From: Rotaria socialis
Taxonomy: Eukaryota > Rotifera > Eurotatoria > Philodinida > Philodinidae
Assembly (NCBI GenBank): GCA_905331475.1
Contig: CAJNYU010003505.1
Span: 124,001-188,000, forward strand
DNA length: 64,000 nucleotides
Reading direction: 5' to 3'
Positions 45,092 through 57,683 of the stretch are shown piece after piece. Below the pieces are notes generated by a model. It was not told where the DNA came from. It did not search any database and saw only the letters and a program-made list of their open reading frames with translations. Every line of letters begins with the position of its first letter. Positions within the stretch are counted from its first letter, which is position 1. The position numbers and the translations under genes were made by a program.

Positions 45092-46877
45092 ATGAGTTCA
45101 TCAGAAGAAGGTATTGTAAATGGTTTTTTTTTTTGATTTCATTGAATCGATTTTTTTTCTATGACACAGTTTCGTGGATTTCATGGTTCTGTGGTCTTCG
45201 TGGTAATGAATTCTTTTGTGAAGTTGACGAAGATTATATACAAGATAAATTTAATTTAGTAAGTTATTTAGCAAAAACTTGAAATAGGATTTCAAGCTCG
45301 ATGATTATTGTAGACGGGTCTTAATGAACAAGTGCCTCATTATCGTCAAGCACTCGATATGATCCTTGATCTTGAGCCTGATGATGATCTTGATAATCAA
45401 GACAATCCAAATCAATCTGATTTGATTGAACAAGCTGCTGAAATGCTCTATGGTAGATTTAATGATCTTTGTAAAGCATGAATTAATTGATTGGTTTTGG
45501 ATTTAGGCCTTATTCACGCTCGTTATATTTTGACTAATAATGGTATAGCTCAAATGCTTGAAAAATTTCAAAATGGTGATTTTGGTCTTTGTCCTCGTAT
45601 TTATTGTGACAACCAACCTATGTTACCGGTAAGAATAGAAAACAGATTGTCACAAAACTAATTTTTAATGCAATGCGAAGCACGACATTCCTGTAGTCCG
45701 TCACGAGTTTTCTTTTGCCTTTGCTTTCTCGACGTACGCATCTTTTTCATCATTTTGTGACCCGATGATCTCGAGTGCCGAAACTCATTGAAACGGGAGA
45801 TGAAAGTATTGAGATCGAACTTTTGACATCTGTTTTCTAATCTTCAATCTGAAGTTCTGTTCACTCACAAATGTGGTTCCAAAATGACGAAAATGAAAGA
45901 AATTTGTTGCGAGATAATTAAAATGATGTCATCAACATATGTTAGCCACTATAGCCTATTCATTTCCAGCTGCTCTAAGATAATGAATCATGAAGATAAT
46001 TAATCGATCAATCAAAATCGACCCTTAAGAATGTATCGCTAAGTAAGAATAGAGTTTTCTCAGTGATGAATTTCATCATGTCGACATAAAAAGTATTCAA
46101 GATTTCTCTGAATTGAAGATTTTTCGTGAAGATCCGATTCGATCTTCGCATCGCATTCGTAGTCGAGTGAAACTCGAATACCATCTAGTTTCTAAAGTTG
46201 CCATGATTTCTCATTTTTTGTACATCAATTAATTACTAAAAAAATTAAAATAAATGCTGTCCAAAAGCCATTTCCAAACCTGAACATCATCTAATATTGA
46301 TTCTAAAACTGTAAGAATTTGTTTTTTGGAAATTGTTCAACTATGCTTTGAAATCATCGAGCTATTTAGTAAATCTATGTTATGAATCGAATATCATACT
46401 GTTGATAAATTTTCCTCCTATTTTGAATTCACGGAAAATTTTACGAGCTGATTAATTCGAATAACCCCATGAGCATGCTCAATGTGGGGTCGTTCTGCTC
46501 GAGCAACGTGCTTTTATTTTCTAATTTATATTTTCTCATAGATTGGTTTATCGGAAGTTCCTGGTGAAGCAATGGTTAAACTTTATTGTCCCAAATGCAT
46601 GGATGTTTATACACCAAAAAGTTCTCGACATCATCATACAGATGGCGCATATTTTAGTACTGGTTTTCCTCATATGCTATTTATGGTTCACCCAGAATAT
46701 AGACCAAAACGTCCAACAAATCAATTTGTAGCTCGACTCTATGGCTTTAAAATTCATTCTCTAGCTTATCAATTGCAATATCAAGCAGCTGCTAATTTCA
46801 AACAATCAAATTCAACTTCAGTTATTCCAAGTAGCGCTGGTGGTACAACAACAACTCGGCCACTTATTAAAGACTAG
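45092..46877 (+). CDS. CSNK2B: Casein kinase II regulatory subunit beta
   Basis: Regulatory dimer of the constitutive Ser/Thr kinase CK2 in nucleus and cytoplasm. Exons 45092-45110, 45170-45258, 45314-45452, 45507-45628 and 46542-46877 total 234 residues. Signature parts: [20 protein letters not shown] with the autophosphorylation site, acidic loop [31 protein letters not shown], then the zinc ribbon with Cys pairs in CPRIYC and CPKCMD, the dimer region [18 protein letters not shown], and [20 protein letters not shown]. All four zinc cysteines are present. The fourth intron is about 0.9 kb against 50-60 bp for the others. The tail is a lineage-variable Ser/Thr stretch ending RPLIKD. GTF2H1 follows 248 bp downstream on the same strand. 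Confidence 0.97.
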
Positions 46878-47125
46878 AAAAAATATGAGCAAGATTATTT
46901 CTTTATATCTGTTATTGTTGCTTATTACCTGTATATGCCTTTCTTTGAAAACATCATCTAAATAAATATCCTATAGATTCATGGAATTTGAAGATACTTT
47001 TGTATTTTGTAAATGATAAATCAAATGAGATAATTATATCTGAAACGGATTAAATGGCAATACTTGACTAATTTAATCATCATTTAATTGCGTTTAACAA
47101 AGGCTATTTATTTGAATATTTTCAG

Positions 47126-50100
47126 ATGCCCAATGGAGAAGATGTTCGACTTAAAGTCGATCATGTTAAGAGCAAAAAAGTTGAAGGAACCTTATATATG
47201 ATGAGTGAACGTATGGCTTGGATGCCCAAACATAAAGATGTATTTACATTATCTTTTGATTATTGTGATATTAAATGTAAGTTGTTATTTTTATTGTTGT
47301 TGATGAAAATAGAGAATTATTCAATAGTGGATATATATATATATGTATTTCGTCAGAGAGGAATACGAGCACCAGTGAAAGTGAGTAAAAATAAAATTTG
47401 TTTCGAAATAAACGCAATCGAGTATCTACACTTTGTATCCATCCATCATTGTAGTGATTTAGAGTATGTATCAAAATGACCGAAATACAAAATGTCGAAA
47501 AAATTTATTCTATTATTTTTAAACTGCTAAGATAAAGATTTTTTATTGTCTAATAAAATTTTAAGTACACCAAAAAATGAAATGAATGAAGAATAATTAG
47601 TTATGAAATTAATAAAAAGAAAATATTTCTCTCTTTCGCTTGACTATGGCGAGTGAGAAGCCATCAAACAATTGATGAACATCGATTTCAAAAAAAACTT
47701 TTTGTACAAGCGTATTGTATCCATTTCTTTCGCAAATCTAATATTTGTTTAATTCTGTTTCTTTTTTTACTCGATATACACAATCGTTTAAGACTAGCAG
47801 AGGATTGCCTTTATTAATGATGGTAAGAGACACGCTGGTTGTATTAGATGCCATCAAAAATGATACTAAATTTACAACAAGTGATATATAATGAAAAAAA
47901 GAAAACAAGAAATAGCATATCTTGATTAGATTTAGTTATATATATTTTTTCTTTTGCGCTCAGTTCTTCAACTAAACTCTACGATGGTACTACTTACGAA
48001 AAGCGACAGCCAGTGAAAATAGAAAACGAAGGAATAAAATATCACTTGTTGAATTTTAAAAAATTGATGAAAATATACACGCTTCGCTATTTTCATATGA
48101 TCGACATTGTATTTTTCGCTATTATGACTTCTCAATCTTTTTGCCTTTTCGTACCGAAAATACTATTTTATTGAATCTTCAAAGATCATCGCATATCATC
48201 TGATGAAAAATCAAAAATACGTTTACAAATTGTTTGCTACAATGAAATGATGACAACATTCCATTTTTGTAATTCAACTGGACTTGATGCACAAAAGAAA
48301 GATCGTGATAGTGTGTCCGATTTACTTAAAATACTGCTACCAGAATTTAAAACAATGATGGATCAAGCACTCGAAGTCAAAACTAAGTAAGATTTTTTTC
48401 TTACTTTCAGTGATCTTTGTAATGTTTTCATAAAGTATATATTATCAGTATTATACGTAGTACTAAGTTGGCCAATAGAACAGAAAAACGACTGTTACAA
48501 CCTTTTAGTAGCTGATCTGTTATCTAAAGAGTAAAGTCGAGAAAAATAGTACTTAGCATGCTAAGATGTATTTTATTGATGACATTAACGAAGTAATTCA
48601 TAAGGAGTTTAGGTCAATTGTTTTCAAACTATGGTCCTTTCCAAACAGCTTAGAAGGGCATTTAGGTTTTTTTCTGCGGATAAAATTTTGTTCAGTGTAA
48701 ATAGAATTGTGAGACGCAAATATATTACTGCGTTCGACTTGAGTTTTATTTATGTGACATACACCGACAACAACTCAGTGCTTCTAGGAAATGTCATTTA
48801 TATCGAGTTGGTTTTTCTAAATTCGTGCACAGCTCAAAAAAAATATTTGGGCAAGAAATTTATTCTTTCTCAGGCTAACGTCCAATACTGATGAGAAAGA
48901 TAACATTGTCTTAGATATGTTTGACTATCTATGATATATTTTATCTACACAAAGAAATGATAAACAATTAAAGCCGGTTAAAAACTCGAGAAAATTTTTC
49001 TAGACTAAGATTTCTTTTTTATAGGATTTTAAATGAAAATAAAACCGTTTATCAATTATACAAAGATTTGGTTATTAGTGGTTTGGTGTCAGCTGATGAT
49101 TTTTGGAGTAAATATGTTGATGTATGAATTGAAAGAAAAACAAAAAGGTTGCATCTTTAAGACTGACTTTATTTTGCAAATTTTAGTTTGATAAATTAAC
49201 CGCAAGTACCAAAAAGCAGAACACCGGAGTATCCGGTGCATTTTTGGTATGTAGTCACATTTGAATTGTCTAATTTAACTTTTGAATTTAGACAAATATC
49301 CGTCCTGAATCCGGTGATAATGGTGGTATAATTTACAAGCTGAATGCAGACACCATTATGTCTATTTTTCGTACATATCCGGCGAGTATGCTAGTCAATT
49401 TTAATCGCTAATCGCTATAAGAATTAGTTTGAATAGTTCGAGAAAAATATGAGCAAAATGTACACACTGGTGGTATGAACGAAGCCGACTTTTGGCGAAC
49501 ATTTTTTCAGTCACATTATTTTACAATGGATCGCATGCATTCATCGCATCATCGTGATCTTTTTGCCGATTGTGTTAAACAAGATGATGAAAGTATGAAA
49601 AATCATTTTGCTTTGTTTTTTTTGAAATTCGAAAATTTTATTTTGTTTTCATAGAAATGCACAATGAAGCAGAACGAGCTAGTCGAACAGCAATGGCTGT
49701 GATTGCACCAGAAACAAATGATACTAGTGAAGTAAGAATGTTCCTTGTTACGTCGAATAGTTTACTTTAATTATTCAAAATAGATTGGTTATGGTGTTAA
49801 TGAAAGTGCATCGAACACTACAGGAAAAAATGATTTAAATAAAAATCTTATTAAAAGATTTAATTTTCATTCAACTATGATTCTTAAAAGTACGCTTGGT
49901 GCCGACACAAATTATGAAACATCCTCAGCTAGTCGAATAGAGCCTGATGATGACGAGGATATTTCGAAAAAGGTATGTTAATTGATCCTTTTGTTTTTAA
50001 TTGTGTATATGTGTAAGAGAGAAAGAAAATTCTCAGTCGTTAATATATATTGTCTATGATTCTTTCGGATATTTTATCTTAATTATTTGTTAGGATTCTA

Positions 50101-51595
50101 TTAATAGATTATTCTATGAAACTCTTTATATATTTTATTCAGAATAAACATAGAGGAATATTAATTATATCAAATTCCGAGTGGTCGTATTTATGTAAAA
50201 CGAAAGATATCAGTGTCCGCTGTCTATTTCATGATTTTAAATGCTACGCAACGGCACACATAATCAATCGATGTCTTTCATAATGATAGAGCTAGTTGTA
50301 GTTCTTGAGTAAAGACTGATAGATCTGGTCTATTTCTTGTATTCTATTGCTAGAGCTCCTGAGATAAGATTAACTAACTACCATAACATATATATATATA
50401 TATATATATATGTACTATAACTATAACGTAATCAGTATTTTATAGGATGAGTGGGCTCTAAGATTAATCTTCAGATGATTGAATGATGAATTCTGGATAA
50501 GATTATTTAAAAAATAAAAATTAATCTTCAACAGTTCTAGATAAATTTTATGGTTTGATTGCTGTTTCTTAGACTTAATCTGCGAGAAAAGCGATAATCG
50601 AAGGATTTAAAATCACTAGTTGTTCCTTGCAAGTTTCGCTTATGATAGGCTCAATCGTATACAATAGCTTTAGTAGATTTTCGTAGAACTTCAGCTCTAA
50701 TAAATTATTTTATGTGAATAGCGACAGCAGTTTCGCATAAATCAGAACTAATTTCATTTTTTTTTGATTTAGTTTAAATCCGGTGACAATTTAGAAGACT
50801 TACGAACTGAACAACAAGAAGAAACGCAAACATTGAAATTAGTGAATCCCGATAGATATCTACGTGCACCAACCATAGATCGGTCACAAAAAACATCTGT
50901 ACAGCAGATACCAACAAATTTCAACAATCTTAAACAAGAAATGGCTAACTGGCATGTCAATACAGAATTAGTAATAAGTGACTTCAATTTTTAATCAAAA
51001 ACTGATCGATCTCTTTTTCTTGACTAGACCTTAAATTCAGGTTTAGCACATAAAATTGTAAAAGATTTAACACCCGGTGGTGCTCTTATGCACGGGACAA
51101 CAGCACAAACATTATCGCGTAATTAAAATTGTTGTTTAATCAATTCAATCATTTTGAGATTTTTCTTCCTAGAAATTGTCCCTCAAAATATTCAAGAAGA
51201 AATGCAAACTATCTATGTATCGTTAAGTGAACTTCTTCGCCATTTTTGGTCATCGTTTCCACCGAGTTCACCTCTAATTGAAGAAAAGGTTGGTTGCACA
51301 CTCAATTGACTTTTAAAAAAATGATTGACCATGTTTATTTTTGTCTTGAAATTAGATTCATCGTGTGCATGAAACAATTGAACGTTTTCGGGAAACACAA
51401 GTTAATGCGTTTAAAGAAAAAGTATCAACTGATCTATTAACAGATTTTCATGTAAATATTTTTATGTGACGAAATAGAATAGAAAAGACCTCTATTTTAC
51501 TTTAGTTGGCGGGTCATATGGAAGATCTTATCGAAACAGCTAATGTAAAATATAATCAATGGGTTAAAACATTATCATCAACTGGAAGAACTTGA
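47126..51595 (+). CDS. GTF2H1: TFIIH core subunit p62 (GTF2H1/TFB1)
   Basis: Structural subunit of TFIIH for RNA polymerase II initiation and nucleotide excision repair. Exon 1 (47126-47276) encodes the start of the N-terminal PH-like domain: KVEGTLYMMSERMAWMPKH. Exon 2 (about 48185-48389) completes it: HRISSDEKSKIRLQIVCYNE. Next come the two BSD domains: YKDLVISGLVSADDFWSKYV, TNIRPESGDNGGIIYKL, SIFRTYP, and MNEADFWRTFFQSHYFTMDR. Then IGYGVNES, LIKRFNFHSTMIL, LVNPDRYLRAPT, LTPGGALMHGTT, IVPQNIQEEMQTIY, ELLRHFWSSFPPSSPLIEEK, and a C-terminal helix ending TLSSTGRT before TGA at 51593-51595. The order matches the human protein end to end. The ATG is directly preceded by TATTTTCAG, an acceptor-like site (see findings). 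Confidence 0.95.
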
Positions 51596-54340
51596 TTTTT
51601 AAACAAAATGAATTTCTTTTATTTTATGTATAAAAGTATCGAATAAAACAGAATATATATGACTATATAAACTAGGATGAACATTAATCTCGTAAAGCTA
51701 TAGTATATTGATGTAGAACACAAAGAATAATCGAAAGATTACTGATACTTACTTTTCATGGTAAAATATCACAATGGATTATTACTCAAAATGATGCTTT
51801 CACAAGAATTTTTAATTGAATCCACAGAATTATGCAGCATGCGGATTAAATGATTTCTTTTTTAATCAGAAAATAAACTATTTTCAAAAACAGGACAAAA
51901 AGAGAGAATCCTAGATGATTCTTATTTTTACAGAGCATTTCTAGCACACCCATACGATACTGAAAGCGTCGTTTGATAAGATCATTATACAACAGTAACA
52001 TGAAGTTTGCTGGTTTTTTTAAATTTCACAAGTCTAGGGAAGATCAGAGTGTTAGCTTAGTGCGAGGAAATTTTACACAATCTTTCTGCTGCTCTAAATC
52101 ACGAAGTTTATTAAAGCTGTCAAAACACACAATAAAATTTTGAAGCTTTTTGTGTACTCCAAAAAAATGAGTACACTCTAGATTCGGTCAGTGTGTCCGG
52201 CCGTCCGGCCGTTAACACGATAACTTTTGAAAGCCTCATCCAATTGTTATGAAATTTTGTACACAGAATGATCTCATCAATATCTCAGTCGAGTTCGAAG
52301 ATGAAAGCAATCTGTGAAGAAATGGCTGAGTTATCGAAAAAGTTGTCATTATTAACCAGACCATCCCTGAGGGGGGGTACAGGGATTTTTTCAAAAAAAT
52401 TTTTTTTTTACTCAGAATTATTCACAACATATATAAATCGACTCAGTTTTTGCAGTACACGTAACAATCGGATGCGAATCCGATGTTTCCGTATTTATTT
52501 ACTGTAATTTCAAAGTTCTTTGGAAATTGATTGCTTCAAGTGCTTTTACATGTTCTACTAATAGGTTTGTTGCTTAATATAAATTCCAAGGCAAACAAAA
52601 TGACAATTTTATATTTATAGTTTTCCTAAGCAATACGCTTTAACATTTTTTTTAATGATATTTTAACAAATGTATGTGCCAAAAAGACAATGAGAGGGTT
52701 GCTAGTTATTTTATCACAATGAAATAGATTGTTTAAAAAGAAAAGTTAAATACCTAGGAACATATGTCAACACACAAATGGCTATTCATTTGCAATTTTT
52801 TCTAAATAAAATAGGATATAAAGTGACTGTACCGCTAGCACTTCAATAATCTATCCGATACCATTTCATCACGAATCTTGAAACGACAAAGAATACTGTT
52901 TACTAAATATCCTGTTTTTAGAAAAACACAAAGAACACTGTGTTCTCGATCATTTTAACTACTTTGCACATATTCACCAACACTAACGGCAAATTTCTCA
53001 GTGATTACGATGTGCAGCATTTTCTAAATAATTAATCAAGAAGTCTTACGTTTTTTTCCTCAAATGTCTTCAAGCGCATATGCAAACACGGACTAATCCT
53101 CTTATTTTTCTGATTAAACTTGTATTAGCGTGGTAGCGTTCTCTAATTTCTCTTGTCAGTTTCCACAGATTCGACGACATCGCATAACGTTCCCTGTTTA
53201 ATGAAAGAATGGAGGTCTTGTTAAGCTATTCATACAGGTTTCTAATTTAAGTTCTAAAGCGAGTAAATCTTAGATCGAAGCTGTGAATCGTCATAAAATC
53301 TATATCCCATTTTATTTCTTGCTCTCAGATAATACTAGGTATGTCCATATTTCCGAAAAAAGTAAATTCCCAAATTTACAAGGGCTTTGAAAATAATAAC
53401 AACAGAATCTATCGAAGGAAAAGTAACATAAATTTACTAGTGAATTCCAAAATTCTGGATAGTCAACCAGATTTTATCATAAATTAGACCGACCTCAATC
53501 AATTGCGTTTATTTCAACTATGAAACTACTTGGTGACTCGAAAGCTATAAAGTATTTCGGCAATGATCAAGTTTTAGGCAGCAATGTTTTAACTCCTCCA
53601 GAAAGAATATTCTTTGAGCATCACTCAAAAACATTTTGTGAAGCTATCGGCCAATGCAACGTTTAAAATAGTTATTCCGTACAGATGTGGCAAAGCGTTT
53701 TTTTTCTAGAACAAAGAATCTATTTTTTGTTCTAAATATCATCAATTCTAATAGCTATGGTATCCTACGGAAAATTATAATTAAATTTTAGGAGATGTGA
53801 GCGTTACTCTTTCTTTTAGAAAAGCAGCGTTCGTCTGTTGTTATAATTAAAATCGACTGCTTAAAATCTAAGATATTAGTAATTTTGTAATTGCTGAACG
53901 CTTGAAAAACAATGAAAAATTTATTAATATTCGAGTTACTCAATTCTCCCAAACTAGACATCCATGTATTGTCAAAATAAGAAGAAAATACTACGTTCTA
54001 AATTATCATTAACTTTTATAACGAATGAGTACTTTTCAAAATTGCAATGATGTTAAAACCAGTAAAATACCTGTGCTTTTTCGCAAATATAGTTATATCA
54101 TCGTTTTCTGAAACCAAAAATGGCACTATCATCTAAAATATGCATAGTTTTATAAATACTGAGAAGTTAAGAATATCAACGTAAAGTATGTAGTTTAAAC
54201 ATGAGTTTGTTGAACTTGACTATCTAGAAAAAGTTGCTACTTCCCTTAACATGTAGATGTAGACTACTTTCACGAGTAGCTGCCTAATTCGACTTCGAAT
54301 ATAAATGCATAAAAAAACGCTTCCATGTTTTCACGCCACT
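51596..54340. other. Gene-free AT-rich stretch with a dispersed-repeat candidate
   Basis: No supported gene. At 52190-52230 lies GTCCGGCCGTCCGGCCGT followed by AACACGATAACTTTTGAA and, at about 52245, TATGAAATTTTGTACACA. This string resembles a degenerate motif found scattered in many invertebrate genomes; the memory is imprecise. A 7-G run lies at 52372-52378. Confidence 0.4.
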
Positions 54341-54343
54341 GTC

Positions 54344-54835
54344 AGAAATAGATTTCGATTTTATAAATTATAAATTTATAAATGCAAGTTTTTCTTTCGC
54401 ATTTTTGCTGAAATTAACATGGGTGTTGTTTTTTTGCACTTATATTCGAAGTGGTAATGATTACTACATTCTCCATTTATAATCGAATTCGAATTCGAAT
54501 TAGACAACTCATGTGTAGACCCGTGTATGTCCGCCTTTCACCACGCCCAAAGTTGCTATGTTGTGCTTGTGTGTAGACCAGCGTATGTCCGCCTTTCCTC
54601 GCACCCACGCCGACACCCTCCCACCAAACCCAAAACGAAAGGAAATCTAAATCTATTCCGAACTTATAAATGGGAGTGACGTCAAATTATAAATTTATAA
54701 TGTATAAAATCGAAATCTATTTCTATATCGTGAATTATAAATGGTCGTATTTTGTTTTTCATTTATTTTCGAATTGTGAGTAGTTATTCAGATGTTAATT
54801 TATATTCGAATTCGAACTAGGCATCTCATGACTTT
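54344..54835. repeat. Foldback-like repeat with internal direct repeats
   Basis: AGAAATAGATTTCGATTTTA (54344-54363) recurs inverted at about 54706-54725, within AT-rich arms of some 40 bp. Inside, GTGTAGAC(C)xGyGTATGTCCGCCTTTC occurs twice (54513-54539 and 54570-54597), and ATTCGAATTCGAA(T/C)TAG plus a CTCATG tail occurs at about 54485-54512 and 54803-54830. No protein. Confidence 0.5.
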
Positions 54836-55542
54836 CACGATTCCTTAATAACGTATGACGTTACAGAAATTTTATGCAGAAACTCGTTCATTTCAATTTT
54901 GTACCCCACGAATATCTACATTGAGTGCACACATACATTTTCTATTGATTTCTGAATTTTTAAATTAATTACATCAATTGCGAGGATTGGTTTGGAACAT
55001 GAAGGTTTTTATTATTCGTACACATATCTGCTCATCTAGGTATGGATTCCATTTTTCTGGTGGTTTCCTAGTAATTACTGATTTTTAGTATAAATAGCTT
55101 TCGAATAGATGACTTTAGAAAATCATTTTTGTAGTCTGAGAGGTTTTGAGCATACGATTTCGATTGCTTGGGCAAGTATAATAGTAAACTACGCATTTGC
55201 TTACTTGCATGCATAACTGTTTCTGTGAAAGCGGTTTCTGAAAAGTTCATTCTCATGACAGAAATCTACCGTTTAATTAGAGAATGTGAACCCTATTATC
55301 AATTATCATACATGCGAGTGAGTAAAACAAAAATGAGTTCAAGAAACGTGGGGATAACTATTAAGAGATATCATTGTCTTATTTTATGATATTTTCCTCA
55401 GGACCATGCTTTGTTACCGATATTCATTTGCCATGCAATTATTTTAGGATGATCTGATTTCTTGTTTTCATTGCATTTTTAAGTGTTTATTGAATACAAT
55501 GTTCTTAAAGTTCCTATGATACGCAAATGTCTGTCACAACTA

Positions 55543-55876
55543 GGGCATCCAGCTTAGCATTAACGTTGAATTGATTAATGCTGTATTTGATGCTTTTATA
55601 TTAAGATTAAGAAAATAATTTGATGATTTTATATTAGACATAAAAGTTTAATTTGATGTTTTGGCATTAGTATGAAATAGCCTTTAACCTGATGTTAACA
55701 TTTATCTTTTCTTAAAATAGAAAAACACTGTTCTGTTGTAGAAAATATATGTTTTACCAGTAGGCTAACACTTATTTAATACTAATACAAAAGTATTAAT
55801 TAAATTTTTTGAATCGTAATGCAAAAGAATTAAAAGTAGCGTCAGCTAATTCAACACTAATGCTAAGCCGACACCC
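55543..55876. mobile_element. 334 bp TIR element (MITE-like)
   Basis: The left end GGGCATCCAGCTTAGCATTA and the right end, read inverted, GGGTGTCGGCTTAGCATTAG, agree over about 30 bp including the following TGTTGAATT. The interior is AT-rich and non-coding with internal repeats of the type TTAATTTGATG. A target duplication is not clear. Confidence 0.6.
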
Positions 55877-56612
55877 ATGATCACAATATATGCGTCGTAA
55901 AATTTTTGCCTTTGGTAAAGCAAAAACAACAAACTGTTATTTCTGCATCGAACAGTAAATCCTATCTTCTATGCGAATTAAGAAAAAATGAAAATGAAAT
56001 TCGAAGTCGATTCCCGGCATTCATCATTTGCTTTTTTATCAGGTCGTAGTTAGTTCAGTTGAACACTTCATATTTTCGAGGATTTGCTAACTCCTATCTT
56101 TCACGTATACCAACTTATCCGTTTGAAATTAGTTTCTACTTTTACTGCGACTGAACTAAGCAGTGTATTCTAATATCATTTCAGTTGAACACTGCAAAAT
56201 ATGCATTCGAATGAGATTGTGTGATATTCATGTGCATTGCTATTTAGAAAACTCTTTGAGATAACCCTCCGTGTTTATCCATAAAACTCATGAACCTATA
56301 TGGAGCTTGAGCGTCGATAAATTTTAAGGTCAAAGCCCACATGCTTACCCAGTCTAATACGTACATCTGCCACTAAGGCTATAACGCAACTCACATGTGA
56401 TATTATATACATTAGTTTTTTGCTAAAATTGAAACTCTGCCAATTGTTAATACAAGCAATCTTGAATATTTTAAAGTTTTATACTGTTTTATTTTCACAT
56501 CGATCGAAAGCACCATCAAGATAAATCAATAATAGATACCTCCCGCAAATAATTTTATTCCTGGAACGTTTCTCCAAGGTCACCGTTTACAACACAAGCC
56601 ATACTGAATGCT
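55877..56612. other. Intergenic, no gene seen
   Basis: AT-rich spacer upstream of the GPCR pseudogene; contains no recognisable element. Confidence 0.4.
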
Positions 56613-57683
56613 ATGCATATGTACATCATATGTACATTCTCGATTATTTTAATAGTTGATGTTGTAGACAACGCTTCTAATATTATTGTATTTATTACTA
56701 TAAACAAGTTTCGAAAATATCCTGGTACATTTTATATTATTGCTGAATCAATTCTTAATCTCATTATTTTCTTTTTTGGCACTGCTTTACGTAATTTCCC
56801 ATCGGAACGAATACATTTTTTTGGTGTAAGATACGAAATCCTATTTTTCAATGTTTTGCACTGATGGTTGTATCTTTGGTTAATTTCCAAGTGATTGATC
56901 AATATTTCTCTACGAGTTTTGTGATTCTCTTGTGCGACAATGGAGTACTGTTAAATTAGGGAAATATCTCACTGTAATTGCGGCCATCACATTATGTTTC
57001 TATAATATTCCGTTTGCTAAGTTAATTTTTTTTTGATACTAAAATCACATTTGGTTGTGTTTTTACCAAAATTGAAATCGTTCGATACAACTTATTTTTT
57101 CATCTGATCATTCTCCATGGAATTTTACCAATGAGTGTAGCGTCAATGCTCAGCATATCAGCGTATCGAAATGTTCGATGAATTCATCGACGACAAATAA
57201 GCAATAGGCAGCGACGAATCAATCAACAACTTACTGCTATGATTCTTGCTCGAGTAGTACCTTTTGTTATTTACTTTGTGCCTTATATTGTTCACGCGTT
57301 TTACACAATGCATGCATCACATCATACAAATCTTTCACCTCGTGTAGCAATTGAACTACTCGTTACAGCCATTAACATCTCACTAAGCTATCTGAATGTT
57401 TCAGTATGTTATTTAGGCTTTTGCTGTAATTTATTTGATCTGAAATATGATAAACTTTTTCTAGGGTACATTTTATGCATATTTAATCGCATCGGCACGA
57501 TTTCGTCGTCAAACAAAATATGTTTTGTTAAAGCAGCGCTTTAAATGCTTTTGGCCAATATCTGAAAACTTCGGTCGACCATATACATATATGAACAATC
57601 AAGTGATACTTAATAAACAGATAATGCCCATTAAATTCTCGACAATGAGTAAAAAGATGATTGTGAATAAATATATTAATTAG
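56613..57683 (+). pseudogene. Frameshifted rhodopsin-like GPCR, paralogue of the gene at 62.1 kb
   Basis: Protein similarity to the intact copy runs the whole length but in several frames. Frame 1: FRKYPGTFYIIAESILNL. After a break near 56862: VSLVNFQVIDQYFSTSF. After another near 56930: RQWSTVKLGKYLTVIAAIT. Near 57180 a TGA replaces the Arg codon in the sequence corresponding to NVRRIHRQQ. The last part, LTAMILARVVPFVIYFV and SYLNVS, is followed by an intact 5' GT / 3' AG intron at the same position as in the living copy, then GTFYAYLIASARFRRQ, ending at TAG 57681-57683. Loss is therefore by point changes and indels, and the copy still carried the ancestral intron. Confidence 0.85.
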
